Origin: Lachnospiraceae bacterium UBA7054
Lineage (GTDB): Bacteria > Bacillota > Clostridia > Lachnospirales > Lachnospiraceae
Assembly: GCA_002492725.1 (NCBI GenBank)
Contig: DLAF01000063.1
Coordinates: forward strand, 1 to 63,821
Reading direction: 5' to 3'
Length of the DNA stretch: 63,821 bases
Shown: piece by piece, positions 51,721-59,813 of the stretch
Position numbering within the stretch: position 1 is the first letter of the stretch
How the letters are laid out: each line of letters starts with the position of its first letter
Program-made: the position numbers and the translations under genes
Notes under the pieces: generated by a model
Database searches by the model: none
What the model was told of the DNA's origin: nothing
The model's input: only the letters and a program-made list of their open reading frames with translations

Positions 51721-52231
51721 ACTTTTTTCCGCTCCTCAGTTCATTTCGCTCAAGCCCTGTATTGATCCAGAGAATAAGCGGGTATAAAAGCAGGGTGACT
51801 GCAATGGTGTACACAATCTCAGGCAGGATCACGTGCAGGACATAATATGTAAATTCAAAGCGTCCGCGCAGCAAAAACAAAATAACGTAACACCCGATAC
51901 CATACAAAAAATCACTGCACAGAATCAAAGCTACAGGCAGCTTGATATCCTGGGGATAAAAGATAGCCGCAAACTTTCCGTTCATATAGCCAATATACAT
52001 ATACAATAACGCATAAAATCCAATGACATTGGCAAAGAAGATATCCACCAAAAGTCCACAGAAAAAGCCGATCAAAAGCCCGGTCTTTTCTCCCCTCATA
52101 AAGCCGAAGGACGCAGTCAGGACAATCAGCAGATTCGGCACGACCCCGCCAAATGAAAGTGCTCGAAATACCGTGCACTGCAGCAAAAAACATAAAAAAA
52201 TCAATAATGCGGTAATAATAGCACGTTTCAT
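51713..52231 (-). CDS. mreD: Rod shape-determining protein MreD
   Basis: MreD is a polytopic membrane component of the elongation complex. The 172-residue protein has five to six transmembrane helices; recognisable are VVPNLLIVLTASFGFMRGEKTGLLIGFFCGLLVDIFF and the C-terminal pair. The frame opens at 52246, but the ATG at 52231 after GGGAG fits family members better. It overlaps mrdA by eight bases. Confidence 0.92.
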   Translation of the reverse strand: MKRAIITALLIFLCFLLQCTVFRALSFGGVVPNLLIVLTASFGFMRGEKTGLLIGFFCGLLVDIFFANVIGFYALLYMYIGYMNGKFAAIFYPQDIKLPVALILCSDFLYGIGCYVILFLLRGRFEFTYYVLHVILPEIVYTIAVTLLLYPLILWINTGLERNELRSGKKFV

Positions 52232-52281
52232 AATACACTCTCCCATGCAGAGAATGCTGATTTACAGCACTTCTCGTACTG

Positions 52282-53151
52282 TTACTCCGGAATGGTCTGC
52301 TTCAACTGCATAATCACCAGAACTTCCTCCAGATGTTCAAAGTCAACGGCAGGCGTGATACAACCTGATTTGGTCAGATTGTTGGCATCCGGTGCAATGC
52401 TGTTGATATAGCCGATCAGGATACCCGGCAGATACTTATCACTGATATCGGAAGTGACCACTTTGTCCCCCTCCACAACCACATCGTCACTGTCCACAAG
52501 CTGGCTGAATTCGATGACCCCGGAGGCATAAAGTTTCAGATTCCCTGAAACGACCATGCGGTCAGCACTGGAAAGTACCATTGCGCTCACATTGGAGTCG
52601 TCCGAGATGATAGCCTTCACTTTTGCCCAATTGGGACCCACATCGACCACCCGTCCCACAAGTCCGCTTCCCGCCATCACATTCATATCGACGGCAATCC
52701 CGTCCATAGCGCCCTTATTGATCACAAAGGCGTGAAACCAGTTGCCGGAATCTCTGGCGATAATGCGTGCGCCCGTCTTCTCGTACTCATCATACTGCGC
52801 GTCCAGGTTGTAGAGTTCCCGCAGATTTGTAAGCTCATAGCGGTCCTGCTGCAGTCTGGTGTTCTCAATGGTGAGCTCATCCACCTGCTTTTCCAGTTCC
52901 TCATTTCTGGCGATCAGTTCCCTGATCTGTACAAGTTCCTCGGAGCGGCCTGCCAGCCAGCTTCCAACCACGCTGATCCCTTCTTCGAAAGGGACTACGA
53001 TATAACCCGCGGCAGCGGACAAAGGACCACTGAAAATCTTAGTATTGAAGGTCAAAAGCACCAGGGCCGTACAGAGGATCGTTAAAATAAAAAGGAGATA
53101 TTTACCGGGTAACGTAAATTTTTCTCCTTTTTTTCTGACAATTGGACTCAT
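52282..53151 (-). CDS. mreC: Rod shape-determining protein MreC
   Basis: MreC is the extracytoplasmic scaffold that binds PBP2. The 289-residue protein has a basic cytoplasmic tail, one membrane helix (YLLFILTILCTALVLLTF), a coiled coil (ELVQIRELIARNEELEKQVDELTIENTRLQ, about residues 70-105) and beta domains with the MAGSGLVGRVVDVG motif. It overlaps mreB by four bases. Confidence 0.95.
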   Translation of the reverse strand: MSPIVRKKGEKFTLPGKYLLFILTILCTALVLLTFNTKIFSGPLSAAAGYIVVPFEEGISVVGSWLAGRSEELVQIRELIARNEELEKQVDELTIENTRLQQDRYELTNLRELYNLDAQYDEYEKTGARIIARDSGNWFHAFVINKGAMDGIAVDMNVMAGSGLVGRVVDVGPNWAKVKAIISDDSNVSAMVLSSADRMVVSGNLKLYASGVIEFSQLVDSDDVVVEGDKVVTSDISDKYLPGILIGYINSIAPDANNLTKSGCITPAVDFEHLEEVLVIMQLKQTIPE

Positions 53152-54158
53152 TTACTCATTCCTTCTATGGCGTAAGCCACCGATTTATAATTATCGTCCT
53201 TGATGATTCTGGCAAGACCCAGCGCTACACTGGTTACCGGGTTTTCAGAAACATTCACCTGAAGGCCCGTACCCTTGCTCATCAGTTGTGCAAACTTGCT
53301 TACCTGGGAAGCGCCTCCCGTCAGATAAATTCCGTGGCGGTAGATATCCGCCGCAAGTTCCGGCGGCGTGCGTTCTAAAATCACCTTGATATTGTCTATG
53401 ATGGCATTAAAGTGTTCCACAAGACATTCATCCACAAGAGCAGTGGGAATCTCCCGTTCCACAGGAAGCCCTGTCACGATATCCCGCCCGTAGACAAGTG
53501 CCCCTTCGCGTTCTCGTTCCAGCTCAAGCAGAGAGGTTTTTACGACCTCCGCCGTCTTGCCGCCTATGATAAGGCTGTACTCTCTTCTGATAGCAGCCTT
53601 GATGGCCTCATCAAATTTTCTTCCGCCCACCTTGATCAGACGGCTCAAGACGATACCACCCAACGAAAGAATGGATATTTCCGTGGTGTCGAATCCGACA
53701 TTGACTACAATAACGCCCTGTGAAGTTTTGACATCGATCCCGAGTCCCAGCCCATCCGCAACTGCCTTATCTACCATCATAACTCTTTTGGCCTTGACGT
53801 TTGACTCCTTGATCAGATCCTTGAAGGCGCGCTTCTCCACCTCCGTCACATCCCAGGGGACGGCAATATAGTAATCGGCAGGGCGGATGTTATTCCGCAT
53901 CATGCCATTCAGGAAATATTTCACCAACGTCTCCATATTTTGAATATCCGCGATCACACCGTTGCTTAACGGATAGGTAATGCTGATATTGCCCGGCGCC
54001 TTCTCATACATCTCGAATGCCGCGTCGCCATACGCAAACAGCGTCCTTTTGTTCTCAATCGCGATCATATTCTTTTCCACAAAAACATCATCGTCCGCGC
54101 GGTTGTAGATTTTAATGTTACTGGTGCCCAGGTCGATTCCAAATGCATTGTTTGCCAA
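53148..54158 (-). CDS. mreB: Actin-like cell shape protein MreB
   Basis: MreB forms membrane-associated filaments that direct lateral wall synthesis. The 336-residue protein has actin-fold motifs: phosphate-1 loop GIDLGTSNIKIYN, VNVGFDTTEISILSLGG (phosphate-2), and LTGGASQVSKFAQL (adenosine). It heads the mreBCD set and overlaps mreC by four bases. radC lies 24 bases upstream, so the two could be co-transcribed. Confidence 0.95.
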   Translation of the reverse strand: MANNAFGIDLGTSNIKIYNRADDDVFVEKNMIAIENKRTLFAYGDAAFEMYEKAPGNISITYPLSNGVIADIQNMETLVKYFLNGMMRNNIRPADYYIAVPWDVTEVEKRAFKDLIKESNVKAKRVMMVDKAVADGLGLGIDVKTSQGVIVVNVGFDTTEISILSLGGIVLSRLIKVGGRKFDEAIKAAIRREYSLIIGGKTAEVVKTSLLELEREREGALVYGRDIVTGLPVEREIPTALVDECLVEHFNAIIDNIKVILERTPPELAADIYRHGIYLTGGASQVSKFAQLMSKGTGLQVNVSENPVTSVALGLARIIKDDNYKSVAYAIEGMSK

Positions 54159-54182
54159 GGTAAGTTTACCCCTTTCTCTCTT

Positions 54183-54923
54183 TTACTGCCCCTTTACATC
54201 TTCACAATATGACATGTTTGTCAGTAATTTGCTCTCCCGAAAGCTGAAATAACAGTTGTCACCCAGGATAATGTGGTCCAGAAGCGGGATATCTGCTATC
54301 GCGCCCACCCGCCCGATCCGCTCAGTGATCTCAATATCACTTCCGCTGGGCACAGGATCCCCGCCCGGATGATTGTGCAGCAGCATGATATTTGCCGCGC
54401 CGCCGCGAAAGGCGTGTGCATAGACCTCTCTGGGTGACAAAAGGGAGGCGTTCACCGTGCCTTTAGAGAGGACTTCCTCCCCTGTCAAATGCAGTGCCGA
54501 ATCCAAAAGCAGCAGTCTGATATGCTCCACGTTCTCATGTCGAAACTGTTCCATATAATAATCCGCCACCGTATACGGCTCCCGAAAAGACAACCCGCTC
54601 TTTGCTTTTGCCCTCGCCATCCGCCTTGCGCATTCGGCGACAGCTTTGAGCTGAACCGCCTTTACGCTGCCGATGCCCTCGATCCGCCGAAGCTCTTTTT
54701 CCGGAATATGATACAGTCCGAGAAGACCGTTCCCATAGCGGGCCGTCGCCGCAAGTACCCGTTCCCCGAGGGCCTTTGCGCACACCCCTTTTGTCCCCGT
54801 CCGCAGCAAAACAGCCAAAAGTTCCGCGTCCGTTAAATTTTCAGCTCCCATAGCAGCAAATCTCTCATAAGGGAGATCCTGCAGCCTGTAATACTCATTG
54901 TTCTCACACTTGCCTGATTTCAT
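54183..54923 (-). CDS. radC: RadC/MPN-domain protein
   Basis: The protein has a helix-hairpin-helix part in the first 100 residues (RIEGIGSVKAVQLKAVAE) and the JAMM/MPN metalloprotease-like motif HNHPGGDPVPSGSD toward the end, as in all RadC proteins. The function is unsettled; an early link to DNA repair has not held up well. radC beside mreB is a conserved arrangement. The frame is open to a TTG at 54953, but I favour the ATG at 54923. Confidence 0.92.
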   Translation of the reverse strand: MKSGKCENNEYYRLQDLPYERFAAMGAENLTDAELLAVLLRTGTKGVCAKALGERVLAATARYGNGLLGLYHIPEKELRRIEGIGSVKAVQLKAVAECARRMARAKAKSGLSFREPYTVADYYMEQFRHENVEHIRLLLLDSALHLTGEEVLSKGTVNASLLSPREVYAHAFRGGAANIMLLHNHPGGDPVPSGSDIEITERIGRVGAIADIPLLDHIILGDNCYFSFRESKLLTNMSYCEDVKGQ

Positions 54924-54983
54924 GCAGTCTCTTTCCCGACAGCTTCTCTCCAAAAGCGTGGGCGGATGTCCGCCGTAAAACCA

Positions 54984-55220
54984 CTAGATCAGACGGTATA
55001 TGATGATCGCCAGCGCGATCCCGATAATGCCTGCTATCGTGAGCCTGATTGACAGGCCGAAAGTGACGCTCAAGATGCCCAAATCCAAAACCAGCGGCTG
55101 TGTCAGACCAAAAGACTGCCCATAATTTAACCAGGTGGAGGGGAAGAGGCTTCCGATAAAGCCGCCAATCACGATTCCTGCCATGATCAGCAGGACGCAG
55201 ACCCAATTATTCTTATGCAT
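54984..55220 (-). CDS. DUF4321 membrane protein
   Basis: The 78-residue protein has two transmembrane helices (WVCVLLIMAGIVIGGFIGSLF and LTIAGIIGIALAIIIYRLI) joined by an extracytoplasmic loop with LNYGQSFGLTQPLVLDLGILSVTFG. That pattern is the DUF4321 family, of unknown function, typically encoded with radC/mreB or maf in Clostridia. GGAGAAAGGAG precedes the start. It appears to be the first gene of the radC-mre-min operon. Confidence 0.88.
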   Translation of the reverse strand: MHKNNWVCVLLIMAGIVIGGFIGSLFPSTWLNYGQSFGLTQPLVLDLGILSVTFGLSIRLTIAGIIGIALAIIIYRLI

Positions 55221-55303
55221 AAAAAGTACGATCTCCTTTCTCCAAGGCTCATTTTAACACAATCGGATTTTGATGTACATAAAAAAAGGATTTTTTTCCA
55301 ATT

Positions 55304-56587
55304 TTAAAGATGACATATCCCGCGATCTATCAGATTTTGTAAGCTTTTCAGGATACCAAGCTTCGCGTGCGGGAAGGTGAGCCCTCCCTGAAAGTACACC
55401 GCATAGGGCGGCGCGATGGGCCCGTCCGCCGAAAGTTCAATGGAGGAGCCGGATATGAAAGCGCCGGCCGCCATGATGACTTTGGAGTCGTATCCCGGCA
55501 TATCCCAAGGCTCCGGCTTTACAAAGCTGTCCACGGGCGCTGCCGCCTGAATCCCCTCACAGAAGGCACAGACCCCCTCCGGCGAGCCGAAGGTCACAGC
55601 CTGAATGATATCATGACGGCTCTCCTTTCCGTCCGGCACAACGGCAAATCCCAGCCTTTCATAAAGATTCGCCGCAAAGATGGCGCCTTTTAAGGCACAA
55701 GCTGTCACCGTTGGCGCCAGGAAAAGTCCCTGATAGAAAGCGGGAAGGATACCAAGCGAAGCGCCCACCTCCTTAGCCAGCCCCGGGGAGGTCAGCCTGC
55801 AGGCCGCATTCTCCACACATTCGCTTTTCCCTGCAATATAGCCGCCGATCGGGGCAAGCCCGCCACCGGGATTCTTGATCAGAGAACCGACAACCATGTC
55901 CGCTCCCACATCGGAAGGCTCCGTCGTTTCCACAAACTCCCCGTAGCAGTTGTCCACCATCACCATGACATCCGGCTTGAGCTGCTTTACAAAGGAAATC
56001 AGTTCGCCGATCCGTGTTACGGACAGAGTCGGTCTGGTCTGATAGCCTTTAGAGCGCTGGATCGTGACAAGCCTGGTTTTTTCATTGACAGCCGCGCGAA
56101 TACCTTCATAATCAAACCCGCCGTCCGGCAACAGATCTACCTGTCTGTAGGTGATGCCATACTCCGCAAGAGAGCCTCTGGAGGGGCGGATACCGATGAC
56201 CTCCTCCAGCGTGTCATAGGGCTTACCCACAGGGGAGAATAGCTCGTCCCCGGGCCGCAGATTACTCATCAGAGCAAGTGCCAGCGCATGCGTGCCGCAG
56301 GTGATTTGGGGACGCACCAACGCATCTTCCGTCCGAAAAACATCGGCGTACACCTTTTCCAGCGTATCCCGCCCCAGATCATTGTAGCCGTAGCCCGTGG
56401 TGCCCAGCAGACAGGCCTCACTGACGCCAGCTGTCTGCATGGCATGGATCACTTTCATCTGGTTATACTCCGCCGTTTGATCGATCTGCACAAAACGCGG
56501 TGCGAGGGAGGTAAGGATTTCCTCCCCATAACGATAAACCGCTTCTGAAATACCAAATTGCTCATATTGTTTGGATAATTCCATCAT
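55304..56587 (-). CDS. ynbB: Methionine gamma-lyase-like / YnbB aluminium-resistance family PLP enzyme
   Basis: The 427-residue protein is a fold-type I PLP enzyme of the YnbB family; it has GTTGYGYNDLGRD, VMVDNCYGEFVETTEPSDVGADMVVGSLIKNPGGGLAPIGGYIAG, where the lysine in SLIKNPGGG is the probable Schiff-base residue. The family was named from aluminium tolerance but the actual substrate is probably a sulphur amino acid or related. The frame opens at 56638; the ATG at 56587 with AAGGGA upstream is more plausible. It is the customary gene after miaA. Confidence 0.92.
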   Translation of the reverse strand: MMELSKQYEQFGISEAVYRYGEEILTSLAPRFVQIDQTAEYNQMKVIHAMQTAGVSEACLLGTTGYGYNDLGRDTLEKVYADVFRTEDALVRPQITCGTHALALALMSNLRPGDELFSPVGKPYDTLEEVIGIRPSRGSLAEYGITYRQVDLLPDGGFDYEGIRAAVNEKTRLVTIQRSKGYQTRPTLSVTRIGELISFVKQLKPDVMVMVDNCYGEFVETTEPSDVGADMVVGSLIKNPGGGLAPIGGYIAGKSECVENAACRLTSPGLAKEVGASLGILPAFYQGLFLAPTVTACALKGAIFAANLYERLGFAVVPDGKESRHDIIQAVTFGSPEGVCAFCEGIQAAAPVDSFVKPEPWDMPGYDSKVIMAAGAFISGSSIELSADGPIAPPYAVYFQGGLTFPHAKLGILKSLQNLIDRGICHL

Positions 56588-56698
56588 TTTCTTAATTCCC
56601 TTCTTCTCCCTGCCGCCTCTGCAAGTCAATGCAGGCAATGGTATATTGCCAATTTTTCCAGTAAATATCAGGCAAAAACGCCCTCACAATATTATTTC

Positions 56699-56755
56699 AA
56701 AAATACGGTATCCGCCAAATTATTTCCCGAATTCACCTGTTTTGTCCGTATTTTT
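56699..56755. repeat. Inverted repeat in the miaA-ynbB gap
   Basis: AAAAATACGG (56699-56708) and CCGTATTTTT (56746-56755) are perfect 10-base inverted copies 37 bases apart, in the longest AT-rich gap of the window (56588-56866); a third partial copy (GCCGTATTT) lies near 56842. The rest of the gap shows no gene or convincing promoter. Confidence 0.6.
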
Positions 56756-56866
56756 GCAAAAATAACGATATTTATTGTAAATAACACGGCCTATTAAATC
56801 GCAATTTCGACAACCCCATTCTCTGTTTTTATCAAAAGTGCCGTATTTATCCTGTTTTCTCATTCC

Positions 56867-57835
56867 TTACAAGATGATCGTTTTATCGCGCAGGATTTCC
56901 TGCATCTGATCCAACACATTTTGACCACATTGGTCAAAATTGCCTTTTTCCATCCAGATCACGTCTTTTTCCCGCCGAAACCAGGTCAGCTGCCTTTTGG
57001 CAAAGTGCCTGGTATCGCGCTTAATCAGATAAATGGCCTCCTCCAAAGTAAGCTCCCCCTCCAGATATCGCAGGATCTCTTTATAGCCGAGTCCCTGCAT
57101 GGAAACCATATCCTTCGTACAGCCCATCCCTTTCAACTGCCGTACCTCCTCCACAAGCCCTGCCGCCATCATCTGATCCACCCGGATATCAATCCTTTTG
57201 TATATCTCCTCTCGGCGGTCATTTAGGACAAAGTAGGCAAAGCGATAGGGCGAGATATTCTGCCTCTGGATTTCATTGTGTTCGGAGATCCGCTGTCCTG
57301 TCTTTTCATAAAATTCCAGCGCACGGATCACCCGCTTCACATTGTGGGCGTGAATGCTCTTGCAGGCGTCAGGATCCACGGCTTTAAGCTTCTCATATAA
57401 AATTTCCGGCCCCTCTCTCCGGGCAAGCCCTTCAAGCTCGCTTCGCAGGGAGGCATCCTCATCGTTTTCGGTAAAATCGATATCGTAGAGAACCGCCTGA
57501 ATGTAAAAACCGGTGCCGCCCACAAGAATGGGAATGCAACCGCGTTCGTAAATCTCCTTCATCGCCTCTTTCGCAAGCTTTTGAAAGACCACTACGTTAA
57601 AAGCCTCCGTCGGTTCCAGCACATCAATCAAATGATGCGGTACGCCTGCCATCTCCTCCGTCTTAATCTTTGCGGAGCCAATGTCCATATGGCGGTATAC
57701 CTGCATGGAATCTGCGGAGATAATCTCACCGTTTATGGCCTTCGCCAGAGCGATGGATAGGGCGGTCTTGCCCACGGCTGTCGGACCTGTTAAAATCACC
57801 AGTGGCCGATCTGCTTCCTGCTTTGTCAATTCCAT
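56867..57835 (-). CDS. miaA: tRNA dimethylallyltransferase
   Basis: MiaA adds the dimethylallyl group to N6 of A37 in tRNAs that read UNN codons; MiaB encoded upstream completes the ms2i6A modification. The 322-residue protein has the P-loop GPTAVGKTALS near residue 16, SADSMQVYRHMDIGSAK and VGGTGFYIQAVLYDIDF motifs, and the late GYKEILRYLEG segment. It follows mutL by 52 bases. Confidence 0.96.
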   Translation of the reverse strand: MELTKQEADRPLVILTGPTAVGKTALSIALAKAINGEIISADSMQVYRHMDIGSAKIKTEEMAGVPHHLIDVLEPTEAFNVVVFQKLAKEAMKEIYERGCIPILVGGTGFYIQAVLYDIDFTENDEDASLRSELEGLARREGPEILYEKLKAVDPDACKSIHAHNVKRVIRALEFYEKTGQRISEHNEIQRQNISPYRFAYFVLNDRREEIYKRIDIRVDQMMAAGLVEEVRQLKGMGCTKDMVSMQGLGYKEILRYLEGELTLEEAIYLIKRDTRHFAKRQLTWFRREKDVIWMEKGNFDQCGQNVLDQMQEILRDKTIIL

Positions 57836-57887
57836 CTGTTATGAATCCTCATATTGCAAGCAATTATGACTCTTGAAACACATTACA

Positions 57888-59798
57888 TCACACAATTCTT
57901 TTAAACTTTCTCTCCATTTCCTGCTTTGACATGGAGATCATAGTGGGTCTGCCGTGCGGACAGTTATAGGGATTCTCCAGCGTTAAAAGCTCATCTAACA
58001 GGCTTTCCATCTCCGCCTGGCTGATGCGCATGTTGCCTTTTACCGCAGCCTTGCAGGCCATGGTAGCAATACGGATACGGATGCTCTCAGGGGTACCCGA
58101 GACCGCCTCGTCCGCAAGCTCGTCAAGCACTTCACAGAAAAATTCTCCCTCCCCATAACCATACAGATCCATGGGTACGCCGCGAATGGCATAGTCGCTT
58201 CCGCCAAACTCCTCCACCACAAACCCTAACGCCGCAAAGTCCTCCCTGTGCGCTGCCAGACACTCCTTCTCTCTATTATTCAGGTTCAGAATCGTGGGTG
58301 GATTCAGTGTCTGGGACAGAACATTCTTTTCCCGAAATTGCTTCATGAGCCGTTCATACTTCACTTTCTCATGGGCAGCATGCTGATCCACGATCAAAAG
58401 CTTATTCTCGTAAACGATGAGCCAGTAGGTCTCAAAAATTTGTCCGATGATTTCAAACTGCGGTCTTGTTTCTCTGGAGAGGATACGGCTGTCAAAAAGA
58501 TTCAGCTGCTCATTTCTCTCTTTCTGAGACGACTCCATGGCATTTCTCTGTGTATTGGAGGACTCGCCATATACAGGTTTGTCCTGACGCAGTAAAATAC
58601 CCTGCAAAACAGCTTCCTGTTCGGGCGCCTTATGTTCCGGGAATCCCGTCTTGTTTCCATAACTCTCCGTCTCTCTTCGCCGATTCTCCGCCAGCCGCCG
58701 CTCCTCAAAAGGCTCTGGCACACTCGCCCGCTCCTTTGTCTGCGCCTTGTCCTCTTCCCCCTTCTTATTTTCGTCCCGCCCGTCCGAAAGCGTGACTTCC
58801 GGGATCATTTCCCGCCCATGGAGCGCTTCATACACAGCCTCTTTTACCGCCTCGTGAAAAGCCGGCCCATCGGCAATACGTACTTCCAGTTTAGCGGGAT
58901 GGACGTTTACGTCTATCTTTTCCGTGTCGATTTGAAAGTGCAGGATGCAGAAGGGAAATTTGTGCTGCATCAGATACTCTCGATAGCCCTCTTCCACCGC
59001 CTTGCTGATGAGGGCGCTGCGGATATAGCGTCCGTTCATGTAAAATATCTCAAAAGAGCGGTTTGCACGGTTGATTGCCGGCTTCCCTAAAAGCCCCGTG
59101 ATCCGCATACCATCCCGTTCGCAGGAAAAGTCAAGCAGCTCTCCCGAGATTTCTTTCCCGTAAATGCGATAGACAATCTCCCTCAGGTCTCCGCTCCCTG
59201 TCGTGTAAAATTTTGTCTGGCCGTTAAGTAAGAATTTGAAAGAAATTTCCGGGTTTGACATAGCCAGATGTTCCATCAGCTCGGCGACATAGGAGCCTTC
59301 CGTTCTTGGCATCTTTAGGAATTTCTTTCGCGGCGGCGTGTTGAAAAAGAGGTTGCGCACGATTAGCGTGGTGCCCGTCGGCGCGCCGATCTCCTCCCGT
59401 TCCTTCTCCACGCCGCCTTCTATCACATAACGGATTCCCGTCAGTTCCTCCGGGGTCTTCGTAATCAGCTCCACTTGGGCGACTGCCGCGATACTGGCCA
59501 GCGCCTCACCGCGAAAGCCCAAACTGACCAAACTGGTCAAATCATCTGCAGAGGATATCTTGCTGGTAGCATGACGCAGAAAGGCATTCTCCACCTGCGA
59601 TTTCTCGATGCCTCCGCCGTTGTCCGTAACCCGGATCAGCGTGGTGCCGCCCTCCTTAATCTCCACCGTGACTGCCGAAGCGCCCGCGTCGATGGCATTC
59701 TCCACCAGCTCCTTAACCACGCTGGCGGGGCGCTCCACCACCTCGCCGGCGGCGATTTTGTCTATCGTTTGGTTGTCTAAGATGTTTATTTTAGCCAC
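57888..59798 (-). CDS. mutL: DNA mismatch repair protein MutL
   Basis: MutL couples mismatch recognition to strand removal. The 636-residue protein has an N-terminal GHKL ATPase (IAAGEVVERPASVVKELVENAIDAGA, then GFRGEALASIAAV), a charged linker, and a C-terminal endonuclease domain with DQHAAHEKVKYERL, the metal-dependent nicking motif DQHA(X)2E(X)4E. It is therefore of the nicking type found in bacteria lacking MutH. Confidence 0.96.
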   Translation of the reverse strand: MAKINILDNQTIDKIAAGEVVERPASVVKELVENAIDAGASAVTVEIKEGGTTLIRVTDNGGGIEKSQVENAFLRHATSKISSADDLTSLVSLGFRGEALASIAAVAQVELITKTPEELTGIRYVIEGGVEKEREEIGAPTGTTLIVRNLFFNTPPRKKFLKMPRTEGSYVAELMEHLAMSNPEISFKFLLNGQTKFYTTGSGDLREIVYRIYGKEISGELLDFSCERDGMRITGLLGKPAINRANRSFEIFYMNGRYIRSALISKAVEEGYREYLMQHKFPFCILHFQIDTEKIDVNVHPAKLEVRIADGPAFHEAVKEAVYEALHGREMIPEVTLSDGRDENKKGEEDKAQTKERASVPEPFEERRLAENRRRETESYGNKTGFPEHKAPEQEAVLQGILLRQDKPVYGESSNTQRNAMESSQKERNEQLNLFDSRILSRETRPQFEIIGQIFETYWLIVYENKLLIVDQHAAHEKVKYERLMKQFREKNVLSQTLNPPTILNLNNREKECLAAHREDFAALGFVVEEFGGSDYAIRGVPMDLYGYGEGEFFCEVLDELADEAVSGTPESIRIRIATMACKAAVKGNMRISQAEMESLLDELLTLENPYNCPHGRPTMISMSKQEMERKFKRIV

Positions 59799-59813
59799 TT
59801 GATTTTCCTCGCA